Source: Nocardioides alkalitolerans
Lineage (GTDB): Bacteria > Actinomycetota > Actinomycetes > Propionibacteriales > Nocardioidaceae
Assembly: GCA_038184435.1 (NCBI GenBank)
Contig: CP116227.1
Coordinates: forward strand, 2,819,501 to 2,883,500
Direction: 5' to 3'
Length of the DNA stretch: 64,000 nucleotides
Shown here piece by piece: positions 24,684 through 33,662 of the stretch (positions within the stretch are counted from its first letter, which is position 1; every line of letters starts with the position of its first letter). Under the pieces are notes generated by a model, which was not told the origin of the DNA, did not search any database, and was given only the letters and a program-made list of their open reading frames with translations. The position numbers and the translations under genes are program-made.

Positions 24684-25787
24684 ATGAGCACCACCCCCTC
24701 CGCGAGCCCCGCGACCGACGTGTTCGAGCTGGCCGCCGGCCACGAGCAGGTCGTGTTCGCCAACGACCCCGCGACCGGGCTCCGCGCCATCATCGCGGTG
24801 CACTCGACGGCCCTCGGCCCCGGGCTCGGCGGCACCCGCTTCCACCCCTACGCCTCGACCGCGGACGCGCTGCGCGACGTGCTCGACCTGTCGCGCGGGA
24901 TGTCCTACAAGGCGGCGCTCGCCGGGCTCGACCTCGGCGGCGGCAAGGCCGTCATCATCGGCGACCCCCGCCGCGACAAGTCGGAGGCGCTGCTCCGCGC
25001 CTACGGGCGCTTCGTGCAGTCGCTCGGCGGGCGCTACCTCACGGCCTGCGACGTCGGGACCTACTCGGTCGACATGGACCACGTCGCCCGCGAGTGCGAC
25101 TACGTGACGGGCCGCACCGTCGCCCACGGCGGCGCCGGGGACAGCTCGGTGCTGACGGCGTACGGCGTGTTCCAGGGCATGCGGGCCGCCGCGCAGCGAC
25201 TCTGGGGCGAGCCCACCCTGGCCGGCCGCACGGTCGGCGTGGCCGGCGTCGGCAAGGTGGGGCGCCACCTCGTCGGCCTGCTCGTCGAGGACGGCGCGGA
25301 CGTCGTCGTCACGGACGTCTACGCGCCGGCCGTCGAGGCCGTGCTCGCGGACCACCCCCGCGGCGTGCGGGCGGTCGGCTCCACCGATGAGCTGGTGCGC
25401 GAGGACATCGACGTCTACGCACCGTGCGCGCTGGGGGGCGCGCTCGACGACGACACCATGGGCGTGCTCAAGGCGAAGGTCGTGTGCGGCGCCGCCAACA
25501 ACCAGCTGCCCCGGCCCGACTCGGCCGACCGCGTCGCCGACGCCGGGATCCTCTACGCCCCCGACTACTGCGTGAACGCGGGCGGCCTCATCCAGGTCGC
25601 CGACGAGCGCGAGGGCTTCTCGTTCGACCGCGCGAAGCAGCGCGCCTCGGGGATCTTCGACACCACGGCGGCCGTCTTCGAGCTGGCCGAGAAGGAGCAG
25701 GTCACCCCGGCCGTCGCCGCCGACCGGCTCGCGGAGCAGCGGATGCGCGACGTGGGGCGCCTGCGGGGCATCTGGCTGGGCGCCTGA
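24684..25787 (+). CDS. vdh: branched-chain amino acid (valine/leucine) dehydrogenase
   Basis: A 367-residue Glu/Leu/Phe/Val dehydrogenase that deaminates branched-chain amino acids with NAD. The glycine-rich GGTRFHPY, the catalytic lysines in MSYKAALAGLDLGGGKAVI and the Asp in LTACDVGTYSVDM are present, and the Rossmann motif VAGVGKVGRHLV is near 190. The length and motifs fit actinobacterial valine dehydrogenase better than glutamate dehydrogenase. The substrate preference within the branched-chain group is inferred. The gene is monocistronic, ended by a strong hairpin. Confidence 0.9.
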   Translation: MSTTPSASPATDVFELAAGHEQVVFANDPATGLRAIIAVHSTALGPGLGGTRFHPYASTADALRDVLDLSRGMSYKAALAGLDLGGGKAVIIGDPRRDKSEALLRAYGRFVQSLGGRYLTACDVGTYSVDMDHVARECDYVTGRTVAHGGAGDSSVLTAYGVFQGMRAAAQRLWGEPTLAGRTVGVAGVGKVGRHLVGLLVEDGADVVVTDVYAPAVEAVLADHPRGVRAVGSTDELVREDIDVYAPCALGGALDDDTMGVLKAKVVCGAANNQLPRPDSADRVADAGILYAPDYCVNAGGLIQVADEREGFSFDRAKQRASGIFDTTAAVFELAEKEQVTPAVAADRLAEQRMRDVGRLRGIWLGA

Positions 25788-25797
25788 CCCCACGCAA

Positions 25798-25840
25798 GAG
25801 ACGACACCCCCAGGCTCGTCGAGCCTGGGGGTGTCGTCTC
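25798..25840. terminator. 20-bp perfect hairpin, bidirectional terminator
   Basis: A 20-bp perfect stem with a 3-base loop lies 10 bases after the vdh stop and 5 bases from the convergent DUF3073 stop, so it can end both transcripts. Confidence 0.92.
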
Positions 25841-25845
25841 ACACG

Positions 25846-26025
25846 TCAATCACGAGGTGGGCGGTAGTCGGCCCAGTCGCCGAAGTCATCCGGCTCGGTC
25901 GTGTCGTCGTCGTCGCTACCGCCATGCAGCTCCCGCGCGAGAGCACCGAGATCGGTGTCGTGCGTGCGGTACTTCAGGTCGCGTGCGACCTTCGCCTGCT
26001 TGGCCTTTGCTCGGCCGCGCCCCAT
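25846..26025 (-). CDS. DUF3073 protein, 59 residues
   Basis: The minus strand encodes a 59-residue protein, MGRGRAKAKQAKVARDLKYR... to ...WADYRPPRD. A basic N-terminal half and acidic C-terminal half with the conserved LKYRTHDTDLGALAREL segment are diagnostic of the actinobacterial DUF3073 family. Function is unknown; it is nearly always present in actinobacteria, and the lysine-rich start suggests nucleic acid contact (inference). It is easily missed because it is short. It shares a terminator with vdh. Confidence 0.93.
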   Translation of the reverse strand: MGRGRAKAKQAKVARDLKYRTHDTDLGALARELHGGSDDDDTTEPDDFGDWADYRPPRD

Positions 26026-26191
26026 AGGGTCGACCCCCTCGCGCTTGGCCGGGGCTCGGAGGCACCCGGACTAGTTGTCTGTGTCGTGGGGGCAACGCTA
26101 CCTGTTCGGTGGTCGTTCCCGCACACTCGCCGGCACTTTGGACGTACGCCCTCGGCGAAACCGGCCCCCGGGTGCCGCGCGGCGGTCCCCG

Positions 26192-26650
26192 TCAGCCCAG
26201 CTGACGACGCACCTCGGCCGCGACGGCGCCACCGTCGGCACGGCCCTTGACCTGCGGCTGGACCACTCCCATGACCTTGCCCATGGCCCGCATGCCCTCC
26301 CCCGCGGCACCCGTCTGCTCGATCGCGGCAGTGACGATCGCCTCGATCTCGGCGTCGCTCAGCCCCTCGGGGAGGTAGGCCGCGATGACCTCCGCCTCGG
26401 CCCGCTCCTTCTCCGCGCTCTCGGCCCGTCCGCCCTCGGCGAAGGCGGTCGCCGCCTCGCGCCGCTTCTTCGCCTCCTTCTCGAGGATCCCGAGCACGTC
26501 GGCGTCGTCGAGCTCCCGCTGCTCCTTGCCGGAGACCTCGGCGTTGGTGACGGCCGTCAGCACCATCCGCAGCGTCGAGGCACGCAGCTGCTCGCGGGCC
26601 TTCATGGCGGTGGTGAGGTCGGCGCGGAGACGGTCCTTCAGGGTGCTCAT
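26192..26650 (-). CDS. GatB/YqeY-domain protein
   Basis: A 152-residue all-helical YqeY protein: MSTLKDRLRADLTTAMKAREQLRASTLRMVLTAV at the N-terminus and the C-terminal tRNA-binding-like AAYLPEGLSDAEIEAIV...MGKVMGVV...GRADGGAVAAEVRR. The fold is shared with the tail of GatB. A role in tRNA handling is suspected but unproven. It is divergent from the phosphoesterase gene. Confidence 0.92.
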   Translation of the reverse strand: MSTLKDRLRADLTTAMKAREQLRASTLRMVLTAVTNAEVSGKEQRELDDADVLGILEKEAKKRREAATAFAEGGRAESAEKERAEAEVIAAYLPEGLSDAEIEAIVTAAIEQTGAAGEGMRAMGKVMGVVQPQVKGRADGGAVAAEVRRQLG

Positions 26651-26676
26651 GACGACGATTGTGGCAGCCTGTCGGG

Positions 26677-27675
26677 GTGTCGCCCACCGCATTCCCCGTC
26701 CGTCCGTCCCACCGCCCCGGCTCGGGGCGGCTCGCGCGACGGGTCGGCCGCGACGCCGCACGGCTCGTCGCCGGCGGAGCGGTGGCCGGCGCGGCGACCC
26801 TGGCGTACGCCGCGTGGGAGGCCCGCCGCTACACGCTGCGCGAGGTGGACCTGCCGATCCTGCCGCCGGGCACGGCGCCGCTGCGCGCGCTGCACCTCTC
26901 CGACATCCACCTCGTCCCGACGCAGGCCCGGAAGATCGCCTGGCTGCGCGACCTGGCCGGCCTGCGGCCCGACCTCGTCATCGACACCGGCGACAACCTG
27001 GCCCACCCCGACGCCGTACCCGTCCTCCTCGACGCGCTCGGCGACCTCCTCGACGTCCCGGGCGTGCACGTGCTGGGGTCGAACGACTACTTCGCGCCGT
27101 CGCGACGCAACCCCCTGCGCTACCTCGCACCCGACGACGGCCAGCGCAACACCCACACCCCCGAGCTGCCCTGGCGCAGCCTCAAGGCGGAGCTCGCGCG
27201 CGCCGGGTGGCGCGACCTCACCAACCGGCGGGACGTCCTCGACGTGCGCGGCGTGCGCCTCGTGCTGGGGGGTCTCGACGACCCGCACCTCGGGTACGAC
27301 GACCTCGGCGCCATCGCCGGCCCCGCGCGCACCGGCCTCGGCGCCGACGCCGACGTCGCGCTGGGGGTCGTGCACGCGCCGTACCTCCGGGTGCTCGACC
27401 AGATGGCCCGGGACGGGTACGACGCGGTCATCGCCGGCCACACCCACGGGGGCCAGGTGTGCCTGCCGTTCGTCGGCGCGCTCACCACCAACTGCGACCT
27501 CGAGCCCGCGCGGGCCAAGGGGCTGCACCGGCACCCGGCCGACTCAGCGCCGGGCGACCCGGGGTCGAGCTGGCTGCACGTCTCGGCGGGCCTCGGCACG
27601 GCGCCGTCCATGCGGGTGCGCACCTTCTGCCGGCCCGAGGCGACCCTCCTGACGCTGACGCCGAGGACCGCCTGA
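26677..27675 (+). CDS. membrane-anchored metallophosphoesterase
   Basis: About 332 residues. An N-terminal hydrophobic segment (LVAGGAVAGAATLAYAAW) is followed by a calcineurin-like phosphoesterase domain: LHLSDIHLVP (DxH), IDTGDNLAHP (GD), GSNDY (GN variant with Asp next), VVHAPY and IAGHTHGGQV (GHxH). These residues build the binuclear metal site. Such proteins include UDP-diacylglucosamine hydrolase-like and YkuE-type enzymes; the substrate is not clear. The start is GTG 26677 or GTG 26659; neither has a strong ribosome site. Confidence 0.88.
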   Translation: MSPTAFPVRPSHRPGSGRLARRVGRDAARLVAGGAVAGAATLAYAAWEARRYTLREVDLPILPPGTAPLRALHLSDIHLVPTQARKIAWLRDLAGLRPDLVIDTGDNLAHPDAVPVLLDALGDLLDVPGVHVLGSNDYFAPSRRNPLRYLAPDDGQRNTHTPELPWRSLKAELARAGWRDLTNRRDVLDVRGVRLVLGGLDDPHLGYDDLGAIAGPARTGLGADADVALGVVHAPYLRVLDQMARDGYDAVIAGHTHGGQVCLPFVGALTTNCDLEPARAKGLHRHPADSAPGDPGSSWLHVSAGLGTAPSMRVRTFCRPEATLLTLTPRTA

Positions 27676-27744
27676 CACCCGATTGGGAGGACCGTCCGGG
27701 GCTCGGCTATGCTCACGACCGCTCGTGTGCCGGAAGGCCACGAT

Positions 27745-27818
27745 CGGGCTGTGGCGCAGCTTGGTAGCGCGCCTCGTTCGGGACGAGGAGGCCGCAGGTT
27801 CAAATCCTGTCAGCCCGA
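27745..27818 (+). tRNA. tRNA-Pro (CGG)
   Basis: Plus-strand cloverleaf of 74 bases: acceptor CGGGCTG/CAGCCCG, anticodon stem CCTCG/CGAGG around TTCGGGA (anticodon CGG), T-loop TTCAAAT, discriminator A. A TATGCT -10-like hexamer lies at 27708-27713. Confidence 0.96.
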
Positions 27819-27823
27819 CAGAC

Positions 27824-27853
27824 GGACGGCCGGACCCACGGGTCCGGCCGTCC
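27824..27853 (+). terminator. hairpin terminator after tRNA-Pro
   Basis: GGACGGCCGGACC at 27824-27836 pairs perfectly with 27841-27853 over a 4-base loop, followed by TGCATTT. Confidence 0.88.
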
Positions 27854-27910
27854 TGCATTTCCGGCCGGGGATCCCCGATCGGGAGCCGCCCTGCGTGACA
27901 GACTCCCGCC

Positions 27911-29044
27911 ATGGCCCAGAAGGACGACCGCTCGCAGGAGGAGCTCGACGCGATCGAGCAGGCCCTCCAGCTCCCCTCCTTCGGACGACGACGCCGACGC
28001 AAGGCGGCGCCGGCGGAGCCGGTGGCCCCCGCGAAGCCCGCGGCGGCGGAGCCGGTCGTGGAGCCGGAGCCGGTCGTGGAGCCGGAGCCGGTCGTGGAGC
28101 CGGAGCCGGTCGTCGAGGAGCCGGTCGTCGAGAAGCCCGCCGTCGAGTCGGCGCCCGCGCCCGTGGTCGCCCCGGCGCCCGTCGAGCCACCGCCGGTCGA
28201 GCCACCGCCGGCCGAGCCACCGCCGGTCAGTCCCGTGTCACCCGCGGCGGAACGCGCTGCTCAGGCGAAGGCGAAGCTCTCCGGCGTCCGCGAGCGTGCC
28301 GGGACCGTCGGCGGCACGCTGAGCGAACGACTCGCCGCACGGCGCCGCGGGTCGCGTCCGCCCGAGCCCGTCGCGACCGCCCAGCCGGGGCCGGAGCAGC
28401 CGGAGGCGGAGGAGGCGCCGACCGCGGTGCTGCCCGTCGCCACGCCCACGCCGGAGCCCGAGGTCGTTCCTGAACCGGAGCCCGACGTGGCTCCCGAACC
28501 GGAGCCGAAGCCCGAGCCGGAGCCCGAGCCGGAGCCCGAGCCGGAGGACGCGACGCCACCCGCCGCCGTACCGGCGGAGCCCACCGCCCAGCGCCCCTCG
28601 CGGGCTTCCGCGCTGCTCGGCCGGCTGCGCGACCTGGACCTGCCGCCCCTGCCCGAGACCGCCGCGGTCGTCGTGGCGGGCATGGCCGCCGGCGTCGTGA
28701 TGACGCTGCTCGGTGGTCTCAGCCTGCAGCTCTGCTCGGTCGTGCAGGGCTCGGGCTCGTGCGGCGCGGCGGTCATCCCCATGCTCGGCGCGGCGCTGTT
28801 CGTCGCCGGGCTCGTGAGCACGAGGCTCCTGCGGGCCTGGGAGGTCGCCGACCCCGGGAGCACGACCTTCCTCGGCATCGGGCTCGTGGCGGTGGTCGTG
28901 CTGCTGTTCCTCAACGGCTCGCTGTTCTCGTGGGCGATGGCCGTCGTCGTACCCCTGCTGGCGGTCGCGATGTTCCTGCTGTCGCACTTCCTCACGACGA
29001 AGCTGTCCGAGGGCGCCGAGGACGTGCATCCACCCGGTCGCTAG
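27911..29044 (+). CDS. Pro/Glu-repeat protein with C-terminal four-segment membrane region
   Basis: A 377-residue protein of unknown family. A short charged N-terminus (MAQKDDRSQEELDAIEQALQ then a RRRRRK basic patch) precedes an acidic Pro/Glu/Val arm (~40-240) with repeats such as EPEPVV and EPEPEPEP, and then three or four membrane segments (~252-274, ~286-307, ~320-360). The long acidic arm on a membrane anchor repeats the plan of the gene at 2853. Homology between the two cannot be claimed from low-complexity sequence. It stands alone after tRNA-Pro. Confidence 0.75.
   Translation: MAQKDDRSQEELDAIEQALQLPSFGRRRRRKAAPAEPVAPAKPAAAEPVVEPEPVVEPEPVVEPEPVVEEPVVEKPAVESAPAPVVAPAPVEPPPVEPPPAEPPPVSPVSPAAERAAQAKAKLSGVRERAGTVGGTLSERLAARRRGSRPPEPVATAQPGPEQPEAEEAPTAVLPVATPTPEPEVVPEPEPDVAPEPEPKPEPEPEPEPEPEDATPPAAVPAEPTAQRPSRASALLGRLRDLDLPPLPETAAVVVAGMAAGVVMTLLGGLSLQLCSVVQGSGSCGAAVIPMLGAALFVAGLVSTRLLRAWEVADPGSTTFLGIGLVAVVVLLFLNGSLFSWAMAVVVPLLAVAMFLLSHFLTTKLSEGAEDVHPPGR
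28049..28113 (+). repeat. 18-bp tandem repeats encoding EPEPVV
   Basis: The unit GAGCCGGAGCCGGTCGTG occurs about three and a half times in tandem inside the gene at 27911. Copy-number change would keep the frame. Confidence 0.85.
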
Positions 29045-29050
29045 CCGACC

Positions 29051-29116
29051 CCAGCCCGGGTCGTGGTGCCAGCCCTGCGAGAGCTGCATGCCTCGCACCA
29101 CGACCGCGAGGGCTGG
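29051..29116. terminator. composite hairpin after the gene at 27911, with alternative pairing
   Basis: Two nested stems are seen: CCAGCCC 29051-29057 with 29110-29116, and the 11-bp stem 29059-29069 with 29095-29105. CCAGCCC occurs a second time at 29069-29075 and could pair with the same 3' arm, giving an alternative pseudoknotted form. It is 6 bases past the stop. Confidence 0.65.
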
Positions 29117-29134
29117 TGACCCGCCAGCACACGA

Positions 29135-29175
29135 CGACGCGGCGCCCACCGGCCGGAGCCGGGGACGCCGCGTCG
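29135..29175 (-). terminator. hairpin terminator after fbaA
   Basis: CGACGCGGCG at 29135-29144 pairs perfectly with 29166-29175; an inner CCGGC/GCCGG can extend it. It lies 26 bases past the fbaA stop on the minus strand. Confidence 0.75.
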
Positions 29176-29200
29176 CGGTGCAGCGGGGTGACGAGAGGGC

Positions 29201-30235
<1,035 letters not shown>

Positions 30236-30325
30236 CGTGCGCTCCTCGAGGGATCGGGTGGGATCGCGGTCACCCTAGCGCCGCCGAGGCACCCCCGTAC
30301 GACGCGGGCTGGACCACACCCCGGC

Positions 30326-31408
30326 TCAGAGCCAGCCGCGGCGGCGGAACACCAGGAACAGCGCCAGCGCGACGAGCAGCATCATGCCGAGCGCCATCGG
30401 GTAGCCGTAGCGCCAGTCGAGCTCGGGCATCTCCGCGAAGTTCATGCCGTAGACCCCGCCGACGAGCGTCGGCGCGAACAGGATGGCCGCCCAGGAGGAG
30501 ATCCGCTTGACCTCCTCGCTCTGGTCGATGCCGTGCTCGGAGAGCGCCTTCATCTCCTCGTTCTGCTGCTGCGCGACCAGGGTCGCGTTGACGGTGAGGA
30601 TGTCGCGGAGCAGCTGCCGGAACTCGTCGACCTGCTCGACGACGACGGTGAGGTGGTCGTCGACGTCGCGGAGGTAGCGCCGCAGCTCCTCGTCGACGCC
30701 GTACTTGCCGAAGCCGGCGGCCAGCCCCTTCACGACGGCGACGAGGGGCCGGGTGGCGCGCTGGAACTCGACCACCTCGCGGGTGAGCTCGTAGATGCGC
30801 CGCGACACGGTCGGGTCGCCGCGGAAGACCTCGTCCTCGATCTCGTCGATGTCGTTCTCGAGTCCCGCGACGACCGGCGCGTAGCCGTCGACGACGCGGT
30901 CGAGGATCGCGTAGAGCACCGCCTCCGGGCCGAGCCGGAGCAGGTCGGGGTCGCTCTCGAGCCGGTGCCGCACGGCCGCCAGGTCGGGCGCCTCGCTGTG
31001 GCGGACGCTGATGACGAAGTCGGGCCCGACGAAGAGGTGCACCTCGCCGAACTCGACCTCCTCGCGCTCGTCGACGTAGCGCGCGGGGCGCAGCACGACG
31101 AAGAGCGTGTCGTCGTAGCGCTCCAGCTTCGGCCGCTGGTGCGCGACCACCGCGTCCTCGACGGCCAGCTCGTGCAGGTCGAACTCGGCGGCGAGCGAGT
31201 CGAGCTCGTGGAGCTCGGGTCGGTAGAGCCCGATCCAGGCGGTGCCCTCGGGGTGCTCCCGCAGGCTCCGGTACGTCGCGGCGAGGCCCCCGGGGGACGC
31301 GACGCGCCGACCCTCGACGTACACGGCGCTGTCGATCACGCTGCGGCGCGGGTCCGCGGACGGTGTCGCCGCACCGGGCTCGGCGGGCTCGAACGGGCGT
31401 CGGTTCAC
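30326..31408 (-). CDS. corA: CorA-family magnesium/cobalt transporter
   Basis: A 360-residue CorA channel protein. The first ~290 residues are the cytosolic alpha/beta and stalk-helix region; two membrane segments are at the C-terminus, the first ending with the signature VYGMNF (GMN selectivity loop), followed by MPELDWRYGYP and a basic tail RRRGWL. The GTG start at 31408 has AGGAGG upstream; the upstream ATG has none. A pentameric pore in the cytoplasmic membrane is expected for the family. Confidence 0.94.
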   Translation of the reverse strand: MNRRPFEPAEPGAATPSADPRRSVIDSAVYVEGRRVASPGGLAATYRSLREHPEGTAWIGLYRPELHELDSLAAEFDLHELAVEDAVVAHQRPKLERYDDTLFVVLRPARYVDEREEVEFGEVHLFVGPDFVISVRHSEAPDLAAVRHRLESDPDLLRLGPEAVLYAILDRVVDGYAPVVAGLENDIDEIEDEVFRGDPTVSRRIYELTREVVEFQRATRPLVAVVKGLAAGFGKYGVDEELRRYLRDVDDHLTVVVEQVDEFRQLLRDILTVNATLVAQQQNEEMKALSEHGIDQSEEVKRISSWAAILFAPTLVGGVYGMNFAEMPELDWRYGYPMALGMMLLVALALFLVFRRRGWL

Positions 31409-31489
31409 GGTGCACCTCCTCGGGACGGACACGCCACGGTACGACGCGTGGACGGCCTCCGAGGGACGGGAGGGTGGACGGGACGCGAC

Positions 31490-31523
31490 GGGGCGCCCCC
31501 GCCGGTGACGGCGGAGGCGCCCC
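31490..31523 (-). terminator. hairpin terminator after the Hsp20 gene
   Basis: A 14-base stem (31490-31503 with 31510-31523, one mismatch) around a 6-base loop follows the Hsp20 stop on the minus strand. Confidence 0.75.
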
Positions 31524-31554
31524 TCGATCGTCGGATCGATCCGCGGCCGCGGGC

Positions 31555-31992
31555 TCAGGCCTCGATCGCGCGCTCGACCGGGTCACCGGCCTGGGCGACG
31601 GCGATCTTGCGGGGCTTGGCCCGTTCGGCGATCGGGACGACGAGCCGGAGCACGCCGTCGGCGTACCCCGCCTCGATGCGGTCGAGGTCGAGGTTGTCGC
31701 CGAGCACGAGCTGGCGCGTGAAGGTGCCGCGCGTGCGCTCGTTGGCGAGCATCTCCCAGTCGCCGTTGCGGGCGACCCGCTCGGCCTTGACGGTGAGGAC
31801 GTTGCGCTCGACGTCGAGGTCGATGCTGTCGGCGCTGACGCCCGGCAGGTCGAACTCGATGACGAAGCGGTCACCCTCGCGCCAGGCGTCCATGGGCATC
31901 ACCGCGGGCCGGTTGGTCGTGCCGGCCGGGCCGGTCAGCTGGGCCGCGAGACGGTCGAACTCGCGGAAGGGATCGATGGTTCGGAGCAGCAT
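31555..31992 (-). CDS. Hsp20/alpha-crystallin small heat-shock protein
   Basis: A 145-residue ATP-independent chaperone. The alpha-crystallin domain spans about 42-135 (MDAWREGDRFVIEFDLPGV... to ADGVLRLVVPIAERAKPRKI), including the conserved ADGVL turn and a V-P-I strand. The start ATG 31992 has AAGGAGG upstream. It is preceded by a good promoter and transcribed away from an HspR-like regulator, which suggests heat or stress control. Confidence 0.93.
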   Translation of the reverse strand: MLLRTIDPFREFDRLAAQLTGPAGTTNRPAVMPMDAWREGDRFVIEFDLPGVSADSIDLDVERNVLTVKAERVARNGDWEMLANERTRGTFTRQLVLGDNLDLDRIEAGYADGVLRLVVPIAERAKPRKIAVAQAGDPVERAIEA

Positions 31993-32016
31993 CACGGATT
32001 CCTCCTTCGGATCGAC

Positions 32017-32037
32017 GATCACCGGGGCGGTGATCGT
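32017..32037. promoter_or_regulatory. palindrome in the hsp20 leader
   Basis: CGATCACC-N5-GGTGATCG forms a perfect 8-bp inverted repeat just upstream of the Hsp20 ribosome site. It could be an operator or a leader hairpin that hides the ribosome site until heating; both are inference. Confidence 0.5.
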
Positions 32038-32071
32038 GGTGCTTTCACACCACTTAATCTGACACCACCGT

Positions 32072-32100
32072 TATATATTCCATGTCGCGCCGACAATCAA
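32072..32100 (-). promoter_or_regulatory. promoter of the Hsp20 gene with flanking half-sites
   Basis: On the minus strand TTGATT (32095-32100) is followed after exactly 17 bases by TATATA (32072-32077), an unusually AT-rich patch here. Imperfect inverted half-sites, CACTTAATC (32051-32059) and AATCAAGTG (32095-32103), bracket this promoter and could bind the HspR-like protein. Confidence 0.7.
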
Positions 32101-32118
32101 GTGTGCGACGATGCGTCC

Positions 32119-32412
32119 GTGGGACGACGACGGACGACCGGGGTGTTCGCGATCTCCGTGGCCGCGGACATGGTGGCGATGCAGGTGCAGAACCTCCGGG
32201 TCTACGAGCGCCGCGGGCTCCTGACGCCCGACCGCACGGCCGGCGGCACGCGGCTCTACAGCGAGGCCGACATCGAGCGCCTCGAGCGCATCCGCGACCT
32301 GCTGGCCGACGGCCTCAACATCGCGGGCGTCGCGCGCGTGCTGGCCCTGGAGGACGAGGTGGCGCGCCTGCGGGCCGAGAACGCGCGCCTCCACGACTCC
32401 CCCGGTCCGTGA
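32119..32412 (+). CDS. HspR-like MerR-family regulator
   Basis: About 97 residues from GTG 32119 (GTG 32101 is possible). It is one short MerR winged-helix domain: VFAISVAADMVAMQVQNLRVYERRGLLTP, then RTAGGTRLYSEADIERLERIRDLL, and a short coiled-coil tail rich in Leu, Glu and Arg. This is the HspR layout, in which the helix normally reads HPQTLR; here MQVQNLR. HspR represses heat-shock genes by binding inverted repeats. The divergent Hsp20 gene is the clear candidate target. Confidence 0.87.
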   Translation: MGRRRTTGVFAISVAADMVAMQVQNLRVYERRGLLTPDRTAGGTRLYSEADIERLERIRDLLADGLNIAGVARVLALEDEVARLRAENARLHDSPGP

Positions 32413-32426
32413 CCGCCGGCGGACCC

Positions 32427-32442
32427 TCGACAATTGTCGGAA
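32427..32442. promoter_or_regulatory. palindrome TCGACA-AT-TGTCGG type, site 1 of 3 (kdgT)
   Basis: CTCGACAATTGTCGGAAG spans 32426-32443; the core CGACAATTGTCG is a perfect 12-bp palindrome. The same motif, 16 of 18 bases identical, lies at 36154-36171 in front of the thiolase operon, and a related one at 36029-36044 in front of the dehydrogenase. It lies 116 bases upstream of the kdgT start. It is the likely binding site of the PucR-type regulator at 33663. Confidence 0.7.
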
Positions 32443-32558
32443 GTGCGGGGCGAGGTCTTCCGCATCGGTCCGTGTCGGGCACCACACGCGATCCCTAGCG
32501 TGACGGCTGTCATAGCGCGGCGCTCCTGTTCGCCCGCACCTCTCGAAGGGAACGCCCC

Positions 32559-33611
32559 GTGGACAACGTCCTCCGCACGCTCGGCCGGCTGCCGGGTGCC
32601 CTGCTCATCATTCCGCTCTTCCTCGCGGCGCTGATCAACACCTTCGTGCCCGAGGTGCTCGAGATCGGCAGCTTCACCACGGCCCTGTTCCGCGACGGCG
32701 CCGTCCCGCTCATCGCGATGTTCTTCTTCGTGATGGGCTCCCAGATCCAGGTGAAGTCGCTGGGCGCCTCGGTGGAGAAGGGCATCGTGATGCTGCTCGG
32801 CAAGTACGCCGCGGCGATCGCCGTCGGCCTGGGAGTCGCCTACCTGACGCCGGAAGGCACCCTGTTCGGCCTCGTGCCGCTGGCGATCATCGCCGCGATG
32901 GGCAACTCCAACGGCGCCCTCTACATCGCGCTCACCGGCCAGTTCGGCAACAAGTCCGACAAGGGCGCCGTCGCCATGCTGTCCATCAACGACGGCCCGC
33001 TGCTCACGTTGATCGCCCTGGGCGCCGCGGGCCTGGCCGACTTCTCGCCGATGGCGCTGCTCGCGGTGTTCCTGCCGATCCTCATCGGGTTCGTGCTGGG
33101 CAACCTCAGCTCGATCGTCCGCGAGTTCCTCGCGCCCGGCGAGAAGATCATCCTGCCGTTCGCCCTGTTCGCGATCGGCGCCGGCATCGACCTCGGCGTC
33201 TTCGTCACCGCCGGTGCCGTCGGCATCCTGCTCGGCATCATGACGATCGTGCTCTCCGGCGGCATGGCGATGCTGGCCCTCCAGGCCTGGCACGTCGTGC
33301 GACGGCACCCCAAGCCGGCCCGCAACCTCATCGGCGGCGCCTGCGAGGCGACCACCGCCGGCAACGCGATCGCGACCCCGGCCGCGGTGGCCCTCGCCGA
33401 CCCCAGCTACGCCGGCGTCCAGGCGGTGGCCACCACGCAGGTCGCCTCCGCCGTCGTGGTGACGGCCGTGCTGATCCCGTTCGTGGTGGTCGCGATCAGC
33501 CGGTGGCAGGAACGCCGGGGCGTCTCGCCCGAGCAGGAGGAGCACTACCTGCTGCACAAGACGCTGCTGCCGACCGACGAGCCCGGCGCCCGCAGCGAGC
33601 AACCAGCCTGA
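32559..33611 (+). CDS. kdgT: 2-keto-3-deoxygluconate permease-family transporter
   Basis: A 350-residue KdgT-family carrier with about ten hydrophobic segments and short polar stretches such as AAMGNSNGALYIALTGQFG and GGACEATTAGNAIATPAAVALADP, which are typical of the family. Known members import 2-keto-3-deoxygluconate by proton symport. No KDG kinase or aldolase is nearby, so a different acidic substrate is plausible here. The GTG start has GAAGGGAA upstream. It shares a palindromic upstream motif with the divergent catabolic operon. Confidence 0.88.
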   Translation: MDNVLRTLGRLPGALLIIPLFLAALINTFVPEVLEIGSFTTALFRDGAVPLIAMFFFVMGSQIQVKSLGASVEKGIVMLLGKYAAAIAVGLGVAYLTPEGTLFGLVPLAIIAAMGNSNGALYIALTGQFGNKSDKGAVAMLSINDGPLLTLIALGAAGLADFSPMALLAVFLPILIGFVLGNLSSIVREFLAPGEKIILPFALFAIGAGIDLGVFVTAGAVGILLGIMTIVLSGGMAMLALQAWHVVRRHPKPARNLIGGACEATTAGNAIATPAAVALADPSYAGVQAVATTQVASAVVVTAVLIPFVVVAISRWQERRGVSPEQEEHYLLHKTLLPTDEPGARSEQPA

Positions 33612-33662
33612 GCGCCCCCGGGCCCCGTCCCCGCGTGCCGCCGGCGCCGACCGCACCCGCGG

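Noticed and set aside
25831..26250. 139-codon plus-strand frame after vdh
   Set aside because: It starts within the terminator hairpin and lies antisense to the DUF3073 gene, which has real family sequence.
29051..29116. Functional pseudoknot or riboswitch
   Set aside because: A nested two-stem hairpin explains the pairing as well and the site follows a stop codon, so termination is the simpler reading.
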